In this document: positions 1-6,504 of the stretch, piece after piece | Layout: each line of letters begins with the position of its first letter | Numbering within the stretch: the first letter of the stretch is position 1 | Assembly (NCBI RefSeq): GCF_029968035.1 | Contig: NZ_JASCIQ010000058.1 | Coordinates: forward strand, 1 to 37,963 | DNA: 37,963 bases | Source of the DNA: Streptomyces cavernicola | GTDB lineage: Bacteria > Actinomycetota > Actinomycetes > Streptomycetales > Streptomycetaceae | Direction: 5' to 3' | The notes under the pieces: model-generated | Databases searched by the model: none | Told to the model about the DNA's origin: nothing | What the model saw: only the letters and a program-made list of their open reading frames with translations | Made by a program: the position numbers and the translations under genes

Positions 1-1
1 G

Positions 2-202
2 CTACCAGGCGGGCGAGGCCTTCTTCTCCGAGGGCAGCAGCAGCCACAGGGCGAGGTAGATCAGGAACTGCGGCCCCGGCAGCAGGCACGAGACCACGAA
101 GATCACGCGCATCGTCGTCGCGGAGGTGCCGAAGCGCTGGGCCAGCGCTGCGCACACTCCGCCGATCATCCGTCCGTTCCTGGGGCGAACAAGGGCGGTC
201 AT
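2..202 (-). CDS. PspC domain-containing small membrane protein
   Basis: A 66-residue protein matching the PspC domain. It opens with a basic stretch (RPRNGRMIGGVCAALAQRFG) typical of the family, in which the conserved GVCAGLA-like motif is followed by one hydrophobic membrane segment (about residues 32-57, ending in LALWLLLP). PspC proteins sit in the inner membrane and take part in envelope-stress responses; short stand-alone versions like this are common in Streptomyces, and their individual roles are mostly unknown. The stop codon is at 2-4, so the gene is complete although it abuts the window edge. It lies 74 bases downstream of the VanZ-like gene on the same strand. Confidence 0.85.
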   Translation of the reverse strand: MTALVRPRNGRMIGGVCAALAQRFGTSATTMRVIFVVSCLLPGPQFLIYLALWLLLPSEKKASPAW

Positions 203-276
203 GGTGGCTCCTTCGCGTACGTGGAGAACGTCTGTGTCTTCGACGGTACGTTCGCGAACCGGTGGAAAGCGTCGGA

Positions 277-831
277 CTACGGGGCGATCCCGACCCTGGG
301 AATCGTCGGGGTCGGACCCTGAGAGCCCTCGTCCCTCGCCCTGGCCCGCACCGGACCGTACGGCCGCCGACGGCGCAGGCGGGCACGGGCGGCAGGCACC
401 ACGGCCAGGTGCGCCAGGGCCACCCCGAGGGTGTTGAGCAGCAGCGAGTCGACGTCGACGACCTGTCCCGGCACGCCGGTCTGCAGCAGCTCGATCCCGA
501 GGGAGAGCAGCAGACCCGCGGCGACGGTACGGGTCAGGGAGACCAGGGGCTGGGCGTGCAGCCGGCCGCCGACCAGCGGAAGCAGCACCCCGAGCGGGGC
601 CAGGAGCAGCAGCTTCTCGCCGATCCGGCGCGCGGCCTCCTCGGGCGCGAGCGCCAGGTCCGCTCTGATGCCGGCCATCGGCTGGAGGTTGGGCGCGCTC
701 ACCCAGGGCACGTCCAGCGGACGCAGCGTGACCCAGGCGACGAACAGGAGATACGCGAGGAGGAGTAGGGCTCCCGCCACGCGGAGACGAACCGCGGCAC
801 CGGTGCTGCCGCTCAGGCCTTGACGCTGCAC
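277..831 (-). CDS. VanZ-like family membrane protein
   Basis: A 184-residue protein when read from the GTG at 831, which has a GGGTGA-like ribosome site just upstream. The frame stays open to 936, but that extension runs into the palindromic intergenic element and is unlikely to be coding. Hydrophobic helices fall near residues 14-34, 75-92, 100-118 and 130-148. The family-typical elements are an early LLLAYLLFVAWVTLRP segment, a KLLLLAPLGVLLPL helix, and the GIELLQ...VPGQVVDVDSLLLNTLG signature around residues 115-135. VanZ of glycopeptide resistance gives low-level teicoplanin resistance, but most actinobacterial family members have no proven role. The C-terminal tail is arginine-rich. Family is firm; function is unknown. 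Confidence 0.85.
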   Translation of the reverse strand: MQRQGLSGSTGAAVRLRVAGALLLLAYLLFVAWVTLRPLDVPWVSAPNLQPMAGIRADLALAPEEAARRIGEKLLLLAPLGVLLPLVGGRLHAQPLVSLTRTVAAGLLLSLGIELLQTGVPGQVVDVDSLLLNTLGVALAHLAVVPAARARLRRRRPYGPVRARARDEGSQGPTPTIPRVGIAP

Positions 832-865
832 GTCACCCAAGACGCGCCCACCCGCGCGATCGGTT

Positions 866-997
866 CCCCGACAGGGGCGCGGGGAACTGCGCGAGCAACC
901 CACGAAAAGCCGCAGTCGCGTCTGCGCATGCACCACGCAGATGCGACTGCGGCTTTCGTCGTGGCTGGTCGCGCAGTTCCCCGAGCCCCTGTCGGGG
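866..997. repeat. 132-bp palindromic intergenic element / terminator
   Basis: The outer arms (866-900 and 963-997) are inverted copies of the module GCGCAGTTCCCCGCGCCCC, matching at 32 of 35 positions by eye. The inner arms (about 902-926 and 936-959) form a second long hairpin built on AGCCGCAGTCGC and its complement. The element begins 35 bases upstream of the VanZ-like start and ends at the base before the lipoprotein stop codon. It therefore probably terminates the afsQ operon transcript. Single copies of the outer module recur near 23004-23049 and 34960-34995. Confidence 0.8.
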
Positions 998-1624
998 CTA
1001 GGAGTCCGGGTTGACCGTTTCCGCCGGGGCAGGAACCGTGCCGGGGCGGGCGCGGAGTTCCTCCGTGCACTCGTACCGCCGCAGCGGCGACCCGCCCGGC
1101 CCGCCGAGGACCACCGCCTCGTCCCGCTCCGCGGCCACGCTCTGCGCGAAGGTGCAGACGATCTGGGCCAGCTCGTACGGGGTCATCCGCTCGGGCGGGG
1201 TGCTGATCCTGAGGGCTGTCGCCGGGTCGCCGCCGCGCGGCCCCGTGACCTTGGGGGCGCCCGTGACGCTTGAGGTGAACCCGGCCTGCTCCTCGGCCTC
1301 GGTGGGCGGCTCGCGCAGTTCGGAGAGCAGGGCCTGGGCGACGCTCACCCGGTCCTCGGCGGCCGCGGCGGAGAGCCGTACCGCGCGGTCGACGCGCACC
1401 AGCTGCGAGCCGCAGACGAGGAAGATGCCCTCCGGGACGGTGTCGGTGTGCGCCTGGGTGGCGACGTCGGCGGCGGTGCTCACGCACGGCACCCGGGACG
1501 GGGCCGGGCCGAAGTCCGTCGGTACCTCCGTGGCGCGGATGCCACAGCCGGCGAGGCCCGCGCCGAGCAGGGCGGCCAGAGTGGACCGGACAAGGAGCGT
1601 CCGGGTCCGCGTACGTGCCGTCAT
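998..1624 (-). CDS. Lipoprotein of the afsQ operon
   Basis: A 208-residue predicted lipoprotein. It has a basic start (TARTRTRTLLVRS), a hydrophobic stretch and the lipobox LAGC with the acylated cysteine at residue 27, so it should be anchored to the outer face of the membrane. No enzyme motif is seen. The mature part has three further cysteines (near residues 47, 71 and 157), which could form disulfides. Its ATG overlaps the afsQ2 stop as ATGA (1621-1624), so it is translationally coupled to the sensor kinase. By analogy with CseA in the sigE-cseABC operon, it may tune signal input to the kinase. That role is an inference from position, not from sequence similarity. Confidence 0.85.
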   Translation of the reverse strand: MTARTRTRTLLVRSTLAALLGAGLAGCGIRATEVPTDFGPAPSRVPCVSTAADVATQAHTDTVPEGIFLVCGSQLVRVDRAVRLSAAAAEDRVSVAQALLSELREPPTEAEEQAGFTSSVTGAPKVTGPRGGDPATALRISTPPERMTPYELAQIVCTFAQSVAAERDEAVVLGGPGGSPLRRYECTEELRARPGTVPAPAETVNPDS

Positions 1625-3198
1625 CGGTCCGCCTTCTTCGCCTGCTGTTCCGTGTCGCCGTCGTCCGCGCTGCCGCCGGGTCCGCCGTCCCCGTCGCCCT
1701 CGCCGCTGGGCAGCCGGAGGGTGAACACGGCGCCGCCGCCGGGGGAGTTGGCGGCCGTGATCTCGCCGCCGTGGATGTGGGCGTTCTCCAGGGCGATGGA
1801 GAGGCCGAGGCCGCTGCCCTCGGAGCGCGGCCGGGACGCGCTGGCCTTGTAGAACCGGTCGAAGACGTGCGGCAGCACCTCCTCGGGGATGCCGGGGCCC
1901 TGGTCCCGTACGGAGATCACCAGGTCGGTGCCCTCCTCGCGGACGGAGACCCGGACCGGGGAGCCGCCGTGCTTGAGGGCGTTGCCGATCAGGTTGGCGA
2001 GGATCACGTCGAGGCGGCGCGGGTCGAGCCGGGCCATGATGCCGCGCTCGGCGTCGAGCTCGACGGCGTCCAGCCAGGCGCGGGCGTCGATGCAGGCGGT
2101 GATCTGGTCGGCGATGTCCACGTCGTCCAGGACGAGGCGTGCGGTGCCGGCGTCGAAGCGGGTGACCTCCATGAGGTTCTCGACGAGGTCGTTGAGGCGC
2201 CGGGTCTCGCTGACCACCAGGCGTACGGCCGGGGCGATCATCGGGTCGAGGCTGTCCTCCTCCTCTTCGAGGACCTCGGTGACGGCGGTGATCGCGGTGA
2301 GCGGGGTGCGCAGCTCGTGCGACATGTCGGCGACGAAGCGGCGGCTGGACTCCTCGCGGGCGCTCATGTCCGCGACCTTCTTCTCCAGGGACGCGGCCGT
2401 GGAGTTGAACGTCCGTGACAGCTCGGCCAGTTCGTCCGTGCCGGAGACCCTCAGGCGGGTGTCGAGCTTGCCCTCGCCGAGCCTGCGCGCGGCGACACCC
2501 AGCCGGTGCACCGGCTTGAGCACGGTCGTCGCGGCGGCCTGCGCGAGCAGCGCGGCGCCCACCAGGGCGAGCGCGGTGGCGATCCCGAGCGACCAGGCGA
2601 GGGAGTTGAGGTCCTTCGCCTCCGGTTCGAGGGACTTGAGCATGTACCCGGTGGGTCCGCCGCCCATCACCCGCGTACCGCCCACGAGATACGGAGTGCC
2701 GTCCTCCACCTTGCGCTGCCAGAACAGCCGGTACGACTCCTCGCCGGACCCTTCGGACCCGCCGGACTTCTCGCCCTTCTCCGCGGCCGGCTTCTCCACG
2801 GCCTTGCGCAGCGAGGCCGGTACGTCGTCGCGGGTGAAGGCGTCCAGCTCGGAGGTGCCGACGACGGTCCTGCCGTCGGGGTTCTCGCCGATCAGGACGA
2901 CGCTGTAGCCCTGGCTGCCGTGCGCCATGTTCCGTGCGGCGCGGTCGAGTTCGTCCTTCGTGGGCTGCCGGGGCAGCGAGGCCACGCGGTCCTGCATGGC
3001 CTCCTTGAAGTCGCCGAGCGCCGCGTCCTGGGTGCGCGTGAGGACGGCCTCGCGGTTCAGCCAGTACGCGATGCCGGACGCGGAGACCGCCGCGATCAGG
3101 GCGATCAGCGCGAACACGAGGACGAGCCGCAGCCGCAGGCTGGTCAGGCGGAGACTGGTGAGGAGCCGGCGGCCCCAGGTCTTGCGGGCGGCTGTCAC
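1621..3198 (-). CDS. afsQ2: Sensor histidine kinase AfsQ2
   Basis: A 525-residue HAMP-type sensor kinase, partner of AfsQ1. Order: first membrane helix about residues 24-46; extracytoplasmic sensor domain about 50-200, with a charged Glu/Lys/Gly/Ser insert near 137-155; second helix about 203-225; HAMP 226-278; dimerisation/phosphoacceptor domain with FVADMSHELRTPL (His294); ATPase domain with the N box (LIGNALKHG), G1 (DQGPGIP) and G2 (GSGLGLSIA). The C-terminal tail is rich in Gly, Asp and Ser. The GTG start overlaps the afsQ1 stop by four bases (3195-3198), which sets the start and implies coupling. The S. coelicolor AfsQ1/Q2 system controls antibiotic synthesis and nitrogen metabolism, notably with glutamate as nitrogen source. 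Confidence 0.93.
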   Translation of the reverse strand: MTAARKTWGRRLLTSLRLTSLRLRLVLVFALIALIAAVSASGIAYWLNREAVLTRTQDAALGDFKEAMQDRVASLPRQPTKDELDRAARNMAHGSQGYSVVLIGENPDGRTVVGTSELDAFTRDDVPASLRKAVEKPAAEKGEKSGGSEGSGEESYRLFWQRKVEDGTPYLVGGTRVMGGGPTGYMLKSLEPEAKDLNSLAWSLGIATALALVGAALLAQAAATTVLKPVHRLGVAARRLGEGKLDTRLRVSGTDELAELSRTFNSTAASLEKKVADMSAREESSRRFVADMSHELRTPLTAITAVTEVLEEEEDSLDPMIAPAVRLVVSETRRLNDLVENLMEVTRFDAGTARLVLDDVDIADQITACIDARAWLDAVELDAERGIMARLDPRRLDVILANLIGNALKHGGSPVRVSVREEGTDLVISVRDQGPGIPEEVLPHVFDRFYKASASRPRSEGSGLGLSIALENAHIHGGEITAANSPGGGAVFTLRLPSGEGDGDGGPGGSADDGDTEQQAKKADR

Positions 3199-3872
3199 TG
3201 AGGCGTGTCCAAGCGGTAGCCGACGCCGCGCACCGTGCGGATCAGGGTCGGCGACGACGGCACGTCCTCGACCTTGGCGCGCAGCCGCTGCACGCACGCG
3301 TCCACCAGGCGGGAGTCGCCGAGGTAGTCGTGCTCCCACACCAGGCGGAGCAGCTGCTGGCGGGAGAGGGCCTGGCCGGGCCGGCGGCTGAGTTCGAGCA
3401 GCAGCCGCAGCTCGGTCGGCGTCAGCTGCAGGTCCTCGCCGTCCTTGGTGACCGTCATCGCGGAGCGGTCGATGACCAGCGAGCCGAAGGCCGCCGCGTC
3501 GTTCGCCTCGCGCTCGCCGCGGCGCAGGACGGCCCGGATCCGGGCGTCGAGCACCCGGCCCTGCACGGGCTTGACCACGTAGTCGTCGGCGCCGGACTCC
3601 AGGCCGACCACCACGTCGATGTCGTCGCTGCGCGCGGTGAGCAGGATGATCGGCAACTGGTCCGTGCGCCGGATCCGGCGGCACACCTCGAAACCGTCGA
3701 TCCCGGGCAGCATCACGTCGAGAACGATCAGATCCGGGCGCTGTTCGCGCAGGAGCTTCAGACCGTCCTCGCCCGTGGCGGCGGTGGACACACGATGCCC
3801 CTGGCGCGTCAGCGACAGCTCAAGGGCCGTGCGGATGGCGTCGTCGTCTTCGATCAGCAACAGGGAAGGCAC
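3195..3872 (-). CDS. afsQ1: Response regulator AfsQ1 (OmpR family)
   Basis: A 225-residue OmpR/PhoB-type regulator. The receiver domain (about residues 1-115) has the acidic pocket EDDD (8-11), phosphoacceptor Asp52 in VLDVMLPG, LLTARSDD with the conserved Thr, and KPV for the conserved Lys. The winged-helix DNA-binding domain (about 130-223) has LTPTELRLLLEL and ends RTVRGVGYRLD. The GTG at 3872 is chosen because it gives 225 residues and Asp52, as in S. coelicolor AfsQ1; an in-frame ATG at 3881 would add three residues. Neither start has a clear Shine-Dalgarno site. The gene leads the operon and is divergent from sigQ, with its own predicted binding site between them. Confidence 0.94.
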   Translation of the reverse strand: MPSLLLIEDDDAIRTALELSLTRQGHRVSTAATGEDGLKLLREQRPDLIVLDVMLPGIDGFEVCRRIRRTDQLPIILLTARSDDIDVVVGLESGADDYVVKPVQGRVLDARIRAVLRRGEREANDAAAFGSLVIDRSAMTVTKDGEDLQLTPTELRLLLELSRRPGQALSRQQLLRLVWEHDYLGDSRLVDACVQRLRAKVEDVPSSPTLIRTVRGVGYRLDTPQ

Positions 3873-3987
3873 GTCAGTCATTCTGTCGCATGGTGCGGTG
3901 GTGTTTCGACAGTTGGAGCGCTCCCGACCGTTCACCGGCCTCTTCCGTCCGCGATCTCCGCGACCGACAGGCGGTCCACAGACCCCT

Positions 3988-4003
3988 GTGACAGGCCTGT
4001 GAC
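3988..4003. promoter_or_regulatory. AfsQ1 binding site, GTGAC-n6-GTGAC
   Basis: The sequence reads GTGAC AGGCCT GTGAC, an exact match to the GTnAC-n6-GTnAC consensus reported for S. coelicolor AfsQ1. It lies between the divergent afsQ1 (start 3872) and sigQ (start 4117), where AfsQ1 is known to bind in that species. It probably controls sigQ and may autoregulate afsQ1. Confidence 0.82.
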
Positions 4004-4116
4004 AGTCGACAGACACCGCGATGAAAGTCGAGGGGCAGGCTTTGGGTCACACGGAAAGCACCGGTCAGGACCACGACGGTGCAGCTGGGCCAGGACTCCA
4101 CGACGGGGGGCGCGAG

Positions 4117-4866
4117 ATGAACACACTGCACGGCACCAGCGCAAGCGCAGTCGTCACGCGTCTGCACGACCTCACCACGCGGGGTGCGGGCCAGCACGAG
4201 AAGTCCGGTACGGGGGTGCGGGGGTGTTCCCGCGGAACCGGACGCCAGCACACCGGTTACATGACGGTGGTCGACTCCCACGCCAAGCGCGGGGTCGGCA
4301 ACGGGGGAACGTACGGGGAGGGCTCGGGGGAGCAGGCGTCCCTGTCGGAGGCGGAGTTCACCGCCTACGTCCAGGAGCGCCGCGCCTCCCTGTACGCCAC
4401 CGCCTACCACCTGACCGGTGACCGGTTCGAGGCCGAGGACCTGCTGCAGAGCGCGCTGTTCTCGACGTACCGGGCCTGGGACCGGATCAGCGACAAGGCC
4501 GCGGTCGGGGGCTACCTCCGCCGCACCATGACCAATCTGCACATCAGCGCGTGGCGCCGCCGCAAGCTGAACGAGTACCCGACCGAGGAACTGCCGGAGA
4601 CGGTGGTCGACACGGACGCGATGCGCGGCACCGAGCTGCGCGCGGTTCTCTGGCAGGCCCTGGCCCGCCTCCCGGAACTGCAGCGGACGATGCTCGTGCT
4701 CCGCTACTACGAGGGCCGTACGGACCCGGAGATCGCGGACATCCTCGACATCAGCGTGGGCACGGTGAAGTCCAGCATCTGGCGGTCGCTCCGCCGGCTG
4801 CGCGAGGACGAGGTCCTCAGCTTCGGCCGTGACCTGGAGGAGTCCTTCGGCGAACTGGTGGCGTAG
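4117..4866 (+). CDS. sigQ: ECF-type RNA polymerase sigma factor SigQ (SigE family)
   Basis: A 249-residue group 4 sigma factor. After an N-terminal extension of about 75 residues with no recognised domain, region 2 contains EAEDLLQSALFSTYRAWDRI, with the SigE-family LRRTMTNLHISAWRRRK that contacts the -10 element. Region 4 contains LRYYEGRTDPEIADILDIS and GTVKSSIWRSLRRLRE, the helix-turn-helix for the -35 element. The ATG at 4117 follows a GGGGGGCGCGAG ribosome site; the frame is open from 4021, but the upstream part overlaps the regulatory region. No anti-sigma gene is adjacent; the divergent afsQ system is the likely controller, as in S. coelicolor. Confidence 0.9.
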   Translation: MNTLHGTSASAVVTRLHDLTTRGAGQHEKSGTGVRGCSRGTGRQHTGYMTVVDSHAKRGVGNGGTYGEGSGEQASLSEAEFTAYVQERRASLYATAYHLTGDRFEAEDLLQSALFSTYRAWDRISDKAAVGGYLRRTMTNLHISAWRRRKLNEYPTEELPETVVDTDAMRGTELRAVLWQALARLPELQRTMLVLRYYEGRTDPEIADILDISVGTVKSSIWRSLRRLREDEVLSFGRDLEESFGELVA

Positions 4867-4917
4867 CCGCCGCACGACGAAGGCAGGGGGGCCGTCGCAT
4901 CGGGGGACGCGACGGGA

Positions 4918-5060
4918 AGACCGAGGGGGAACACGGGGGAGCACGGGGGAAAGCAGGAGGGGGGAGCAGTACGGGATCCCACGGGGGAGTACGGGGGTAC
5001 TTCGGGGGACGGGATCCCGACGGGGGGAGCACGGGGGAGCACGGGGGAAACGGCAGCGGG
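4918..5060 (+). repeat. G-run repeat tract downstream of sigQ
   Basis: This tract is dominated by irregular repeats of the form (A/G)(C/T)ACGGGGGA or GAGCACGGGGGA, with more than a dozen runs of four to six G on the plus strand in roughly 140 bases. A direct copy of GGGGGAGCACGGGGGA occurs near 4928 and again near 5030. The tract fills most of the 296-base gap 4867-5162 between the convergent sigQ and uridine kinase-like genes. It has strong potential for G-quadruplexes on the coding strand of sigQ. No gene is supported in it. Confidence 0.75.
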
Positions 5061-5162
5061 ACCGGGAGGCCGGGGGGTCTTACCGGTCCCGTCGTCATGT
5101 CCGGGCCCGTAGCCGTGTCCGGGCCCGTCATGTGCGGGCCCTGCAAGCGGTGGCTGTGCGGG

Positions 5163-5822
5163 CTACGCCGGATCGGGCGCCGAACTCCGCCGCGCACCGC
5201 GCGCCTGCACGCACCGCCCTGCCGCCGCCGAGGCGAGCCGGCCGAGGGCCTCCTCCTTGCCGCAGGGGTGCGCGCCGAGCGCGGTCTGCCGGGCCACCAC
5301 GGCGCGCTCCGTGCGCATCAGCCGCCAGCCGCGCCGCAGCAGGAACGGCACCGACTTGCGGCCTTCCTTCAGATCGCGCGCGAGCCGCCGCCGGAACGTC
5401 GTCGTCGGCCGACCGCGCAGGCACAACGCGTCGGCCAGGACGCCGAGTTCGCGTACGCGCTCCACGATGTCCGCCGCGAAGATGCCCTCGGCGATGAACA
5501 GCGGGGTGCGCTCGATGTCGAAGCTCTCCTCGCCGACCCGCGCGCTCACCGAGATGTCGTAGACCGGCACGCGCGTACGCCCCGAGCGGCACAGTTCGGC
5601 GATCGCGGCGACGGCCGTGTCCGCGTCCCAGGAGGCGGGGGAGTCCCAGTCGACGTCCCGACTGCCCGCGACCAGCGGCAGCGTGGGGTCGCCGGCCTCC
5701 TTGTAGAAGTCGTCGAGGCGCAGCACCGGAAGGCCCGAGCGGGCGGCGAGTCGGGTCTTGCCGGCGCCGGAGGGTCCGGTCAGCAGGACGACGCGCGTCG
5801 GTATGGGGGGATGGGCGGTCAC
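5163..5822 (-). CDS. Uridine kinase-like P-loop protein
   Basis: A 219-residue P-loop kinase-like protein read from the GTG at 5822. Walker A is GPSGAGKT (residues 16-23). It is followed by LDDFYKEAGDPTLP, resembling the uridine kinase lid/substrate motif, and by the strand FIAEGIFAADIV, which fits Walker B position. The likely reaction is ATP-dependent phosphorylation of uridine or cytidine, or of another small nucleoside. The substrate cannot be read from the sequence, and this actinobacterial subfamily is usually annotated only as uridine kinase. The C-terminal 40 residues are basic and low in predicted structure. The open frame extends to 5897, but the extra residues do not look conserved. 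Confidence 0.82.
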   Translation of the reverse strand: MTAHPPIPTRVVLLTGPSGAGKTRLAARSGLPVLRLDDFYKEAGDPTLPLVAGSRDVDWDSPASWDADTAVAAIAELCRSGRTRVPVYDISVSARVGEESFDIERTPLFIAEGIFAADIVERVRELGVLADALCLRGRPTTTFRRRLARDLKEGRKSVPFLLRRGWRLMRTERAVVARQTALGAHPCGKEEALGRLASAAAGRCVQARGARRSSAPDPA

Positions 5823-5874
5823 GGGACACCAGTGTGAGGCATTCCCTCGCACAAGCGACCCCGTCGGCCGTTCT

Positions 5875-5903
5875 TTGAAAGCCGCATCACATCTCAATTA
5901 CGC
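5875..5903 (+). promoter_or_regulatory. Candidate sigma-70-like promoter
   Basis: TTGAAA at 5875-5880 and TTACGC at 5898-5903 are separated by 17 bases. They lie about 50 bases upstream of the small secreted protein gene. The spacing suits a housekeeping HrdB promoter; the -10 match is only partial. Confidence 0.35.
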
Positions 5904-5950
5904 TTCGTGTCCGACCGATTACGCGATCAGCCCGGACAGGTGGCGTACCC

Positions 5951-6346
5951 ATGGCACGACATGCAGCATCCCGACGGCCCGCGCACCGCACGCTGATGCG
6001 CGCCGGGTTCACCCTCGCCGCGGTCGGCGCGGCCCTCGGCGCGGGCGGTGCGGCGACGGCGAGCGCACAGCCGCTGCCCGCGCCCGTACCGCTCGGCGAC
6101 CTCGACGTGCCGTCGGCGGGTGCGGCGGTGACGGGTGCGCTGCCGCACGCGACGGCCCCGCTGAAGAACCTGCAGCTCGACCCGCTGGCCAACACCGGTG
6201 TGGACCCGCTGGACAACGCGGTGGGCACGCAGGTCGCGGACTTCCAGCCGGTGTCGACGGCGGCCGTGACGGACCCGATCACGAAGGGCGGCACGCTCGG
6301 CACGCTGCCCGTGGTGGGCGAGGTGACCAGCCTGCTGCCGGGCTGA
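5951..6346 (+). CDS. Small secreted protein, Ala/Pro/Leu-rich
   Basis: A 131-residue exported protein. The N-terminus is basic (ARHAASRRPAHRTLMR), followed by a hydrophobic Ala/Gly core (FTLAAVGAALGAGGAATA) and a probable signal peptidase site near ATASAQP (residue 37). The mature part of about 90 residues has no cysteine and repeats short DPL(A/D)N elements (NLQLDPLANTGVDPLDNAVGTQ). It matches small secreted Streptomyces proteins of unknown function, sometimes mislabelled as ATP-binding in databases. The gene is monocistronic, faces the aldehyde dehydrogenase operon, and is followed by a tandem repeat and a hairpin. Confidence 0.8.
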   Translation: MARHAASRRPAHRTLMRAGFTLAAVGAALGAGGAATASAQPLPAPVPLGDLDVPSAGAAVTGALPHATAPLKNLQLDPLANTGVDPLDNAVGTQVADFQPVSTAAVTDPITKGGTLGTLPVVGEVTSLLPG

Positions 6347-6362
6347 GTCGCCGGGTCGTTCT

Positions 6363-6440
6363 CCGTACGCGAACGCCGTACGCGAACGCCGTACGCGAAC
6401 GCCGTACGCGAACGCCGTACGCGAACGCCGTACGCGAACG
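6363..6440. repeat. Six perfect tandem copies of a 13-bp unit
   Basis: CCGTACGCGAACG is repeated six times without a mismatch or spacer (6363-6375, 6376-6388, 6389-6401, 6402-6414, 6415-6427, 6428-6440). The array sits in the convergent gap between the secreted protein stop and the aldehyde dehydrogenase-like gene, just before the terminator hairpin. Each unit contains the palindrome CGTACG. The 13-base unit is not a multiple of three and lies outside any supported gene. Confidence 0.95.
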
Positions 6441-6442
6441 AG

Positions 6443-6475
6443 CGCCGGGCGGGCCGCAGTTGGGCCTGCCCGGCG
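6443..6475. terminator. Bidirectional hairpin between convergent genes
   Basis: The left arm CGCCGGGCGGGCC (6443-6455) pairs with GGCCTGCCCGGCG (6463-6475) around a 7-base loop, giving a 13-bp stem with one G-T wobble. It lies between the stops of the secreted protein gene and the leftward aldehyde dehydrogenase-like gene. There is no U-tract, as is usual in Streptomyces. Confidence 0.75.
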
Positions 6476-6504
6476 TTCGACGTATGCGGGTGTGTGCCGG
6501 TGAC

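Noticed and set aside
3874..4944. A long leftward frame across the afsQ1/sigQ gap
   Set aside because: It overlaps sigQ in antisense and the regulatory region that contains the AfsQ1 box.
6363..6440. CRISPR array
   Set aside because: The six 13-bp repeats are immediately adjacent with no spacers, so this is a simple tandem repeat.
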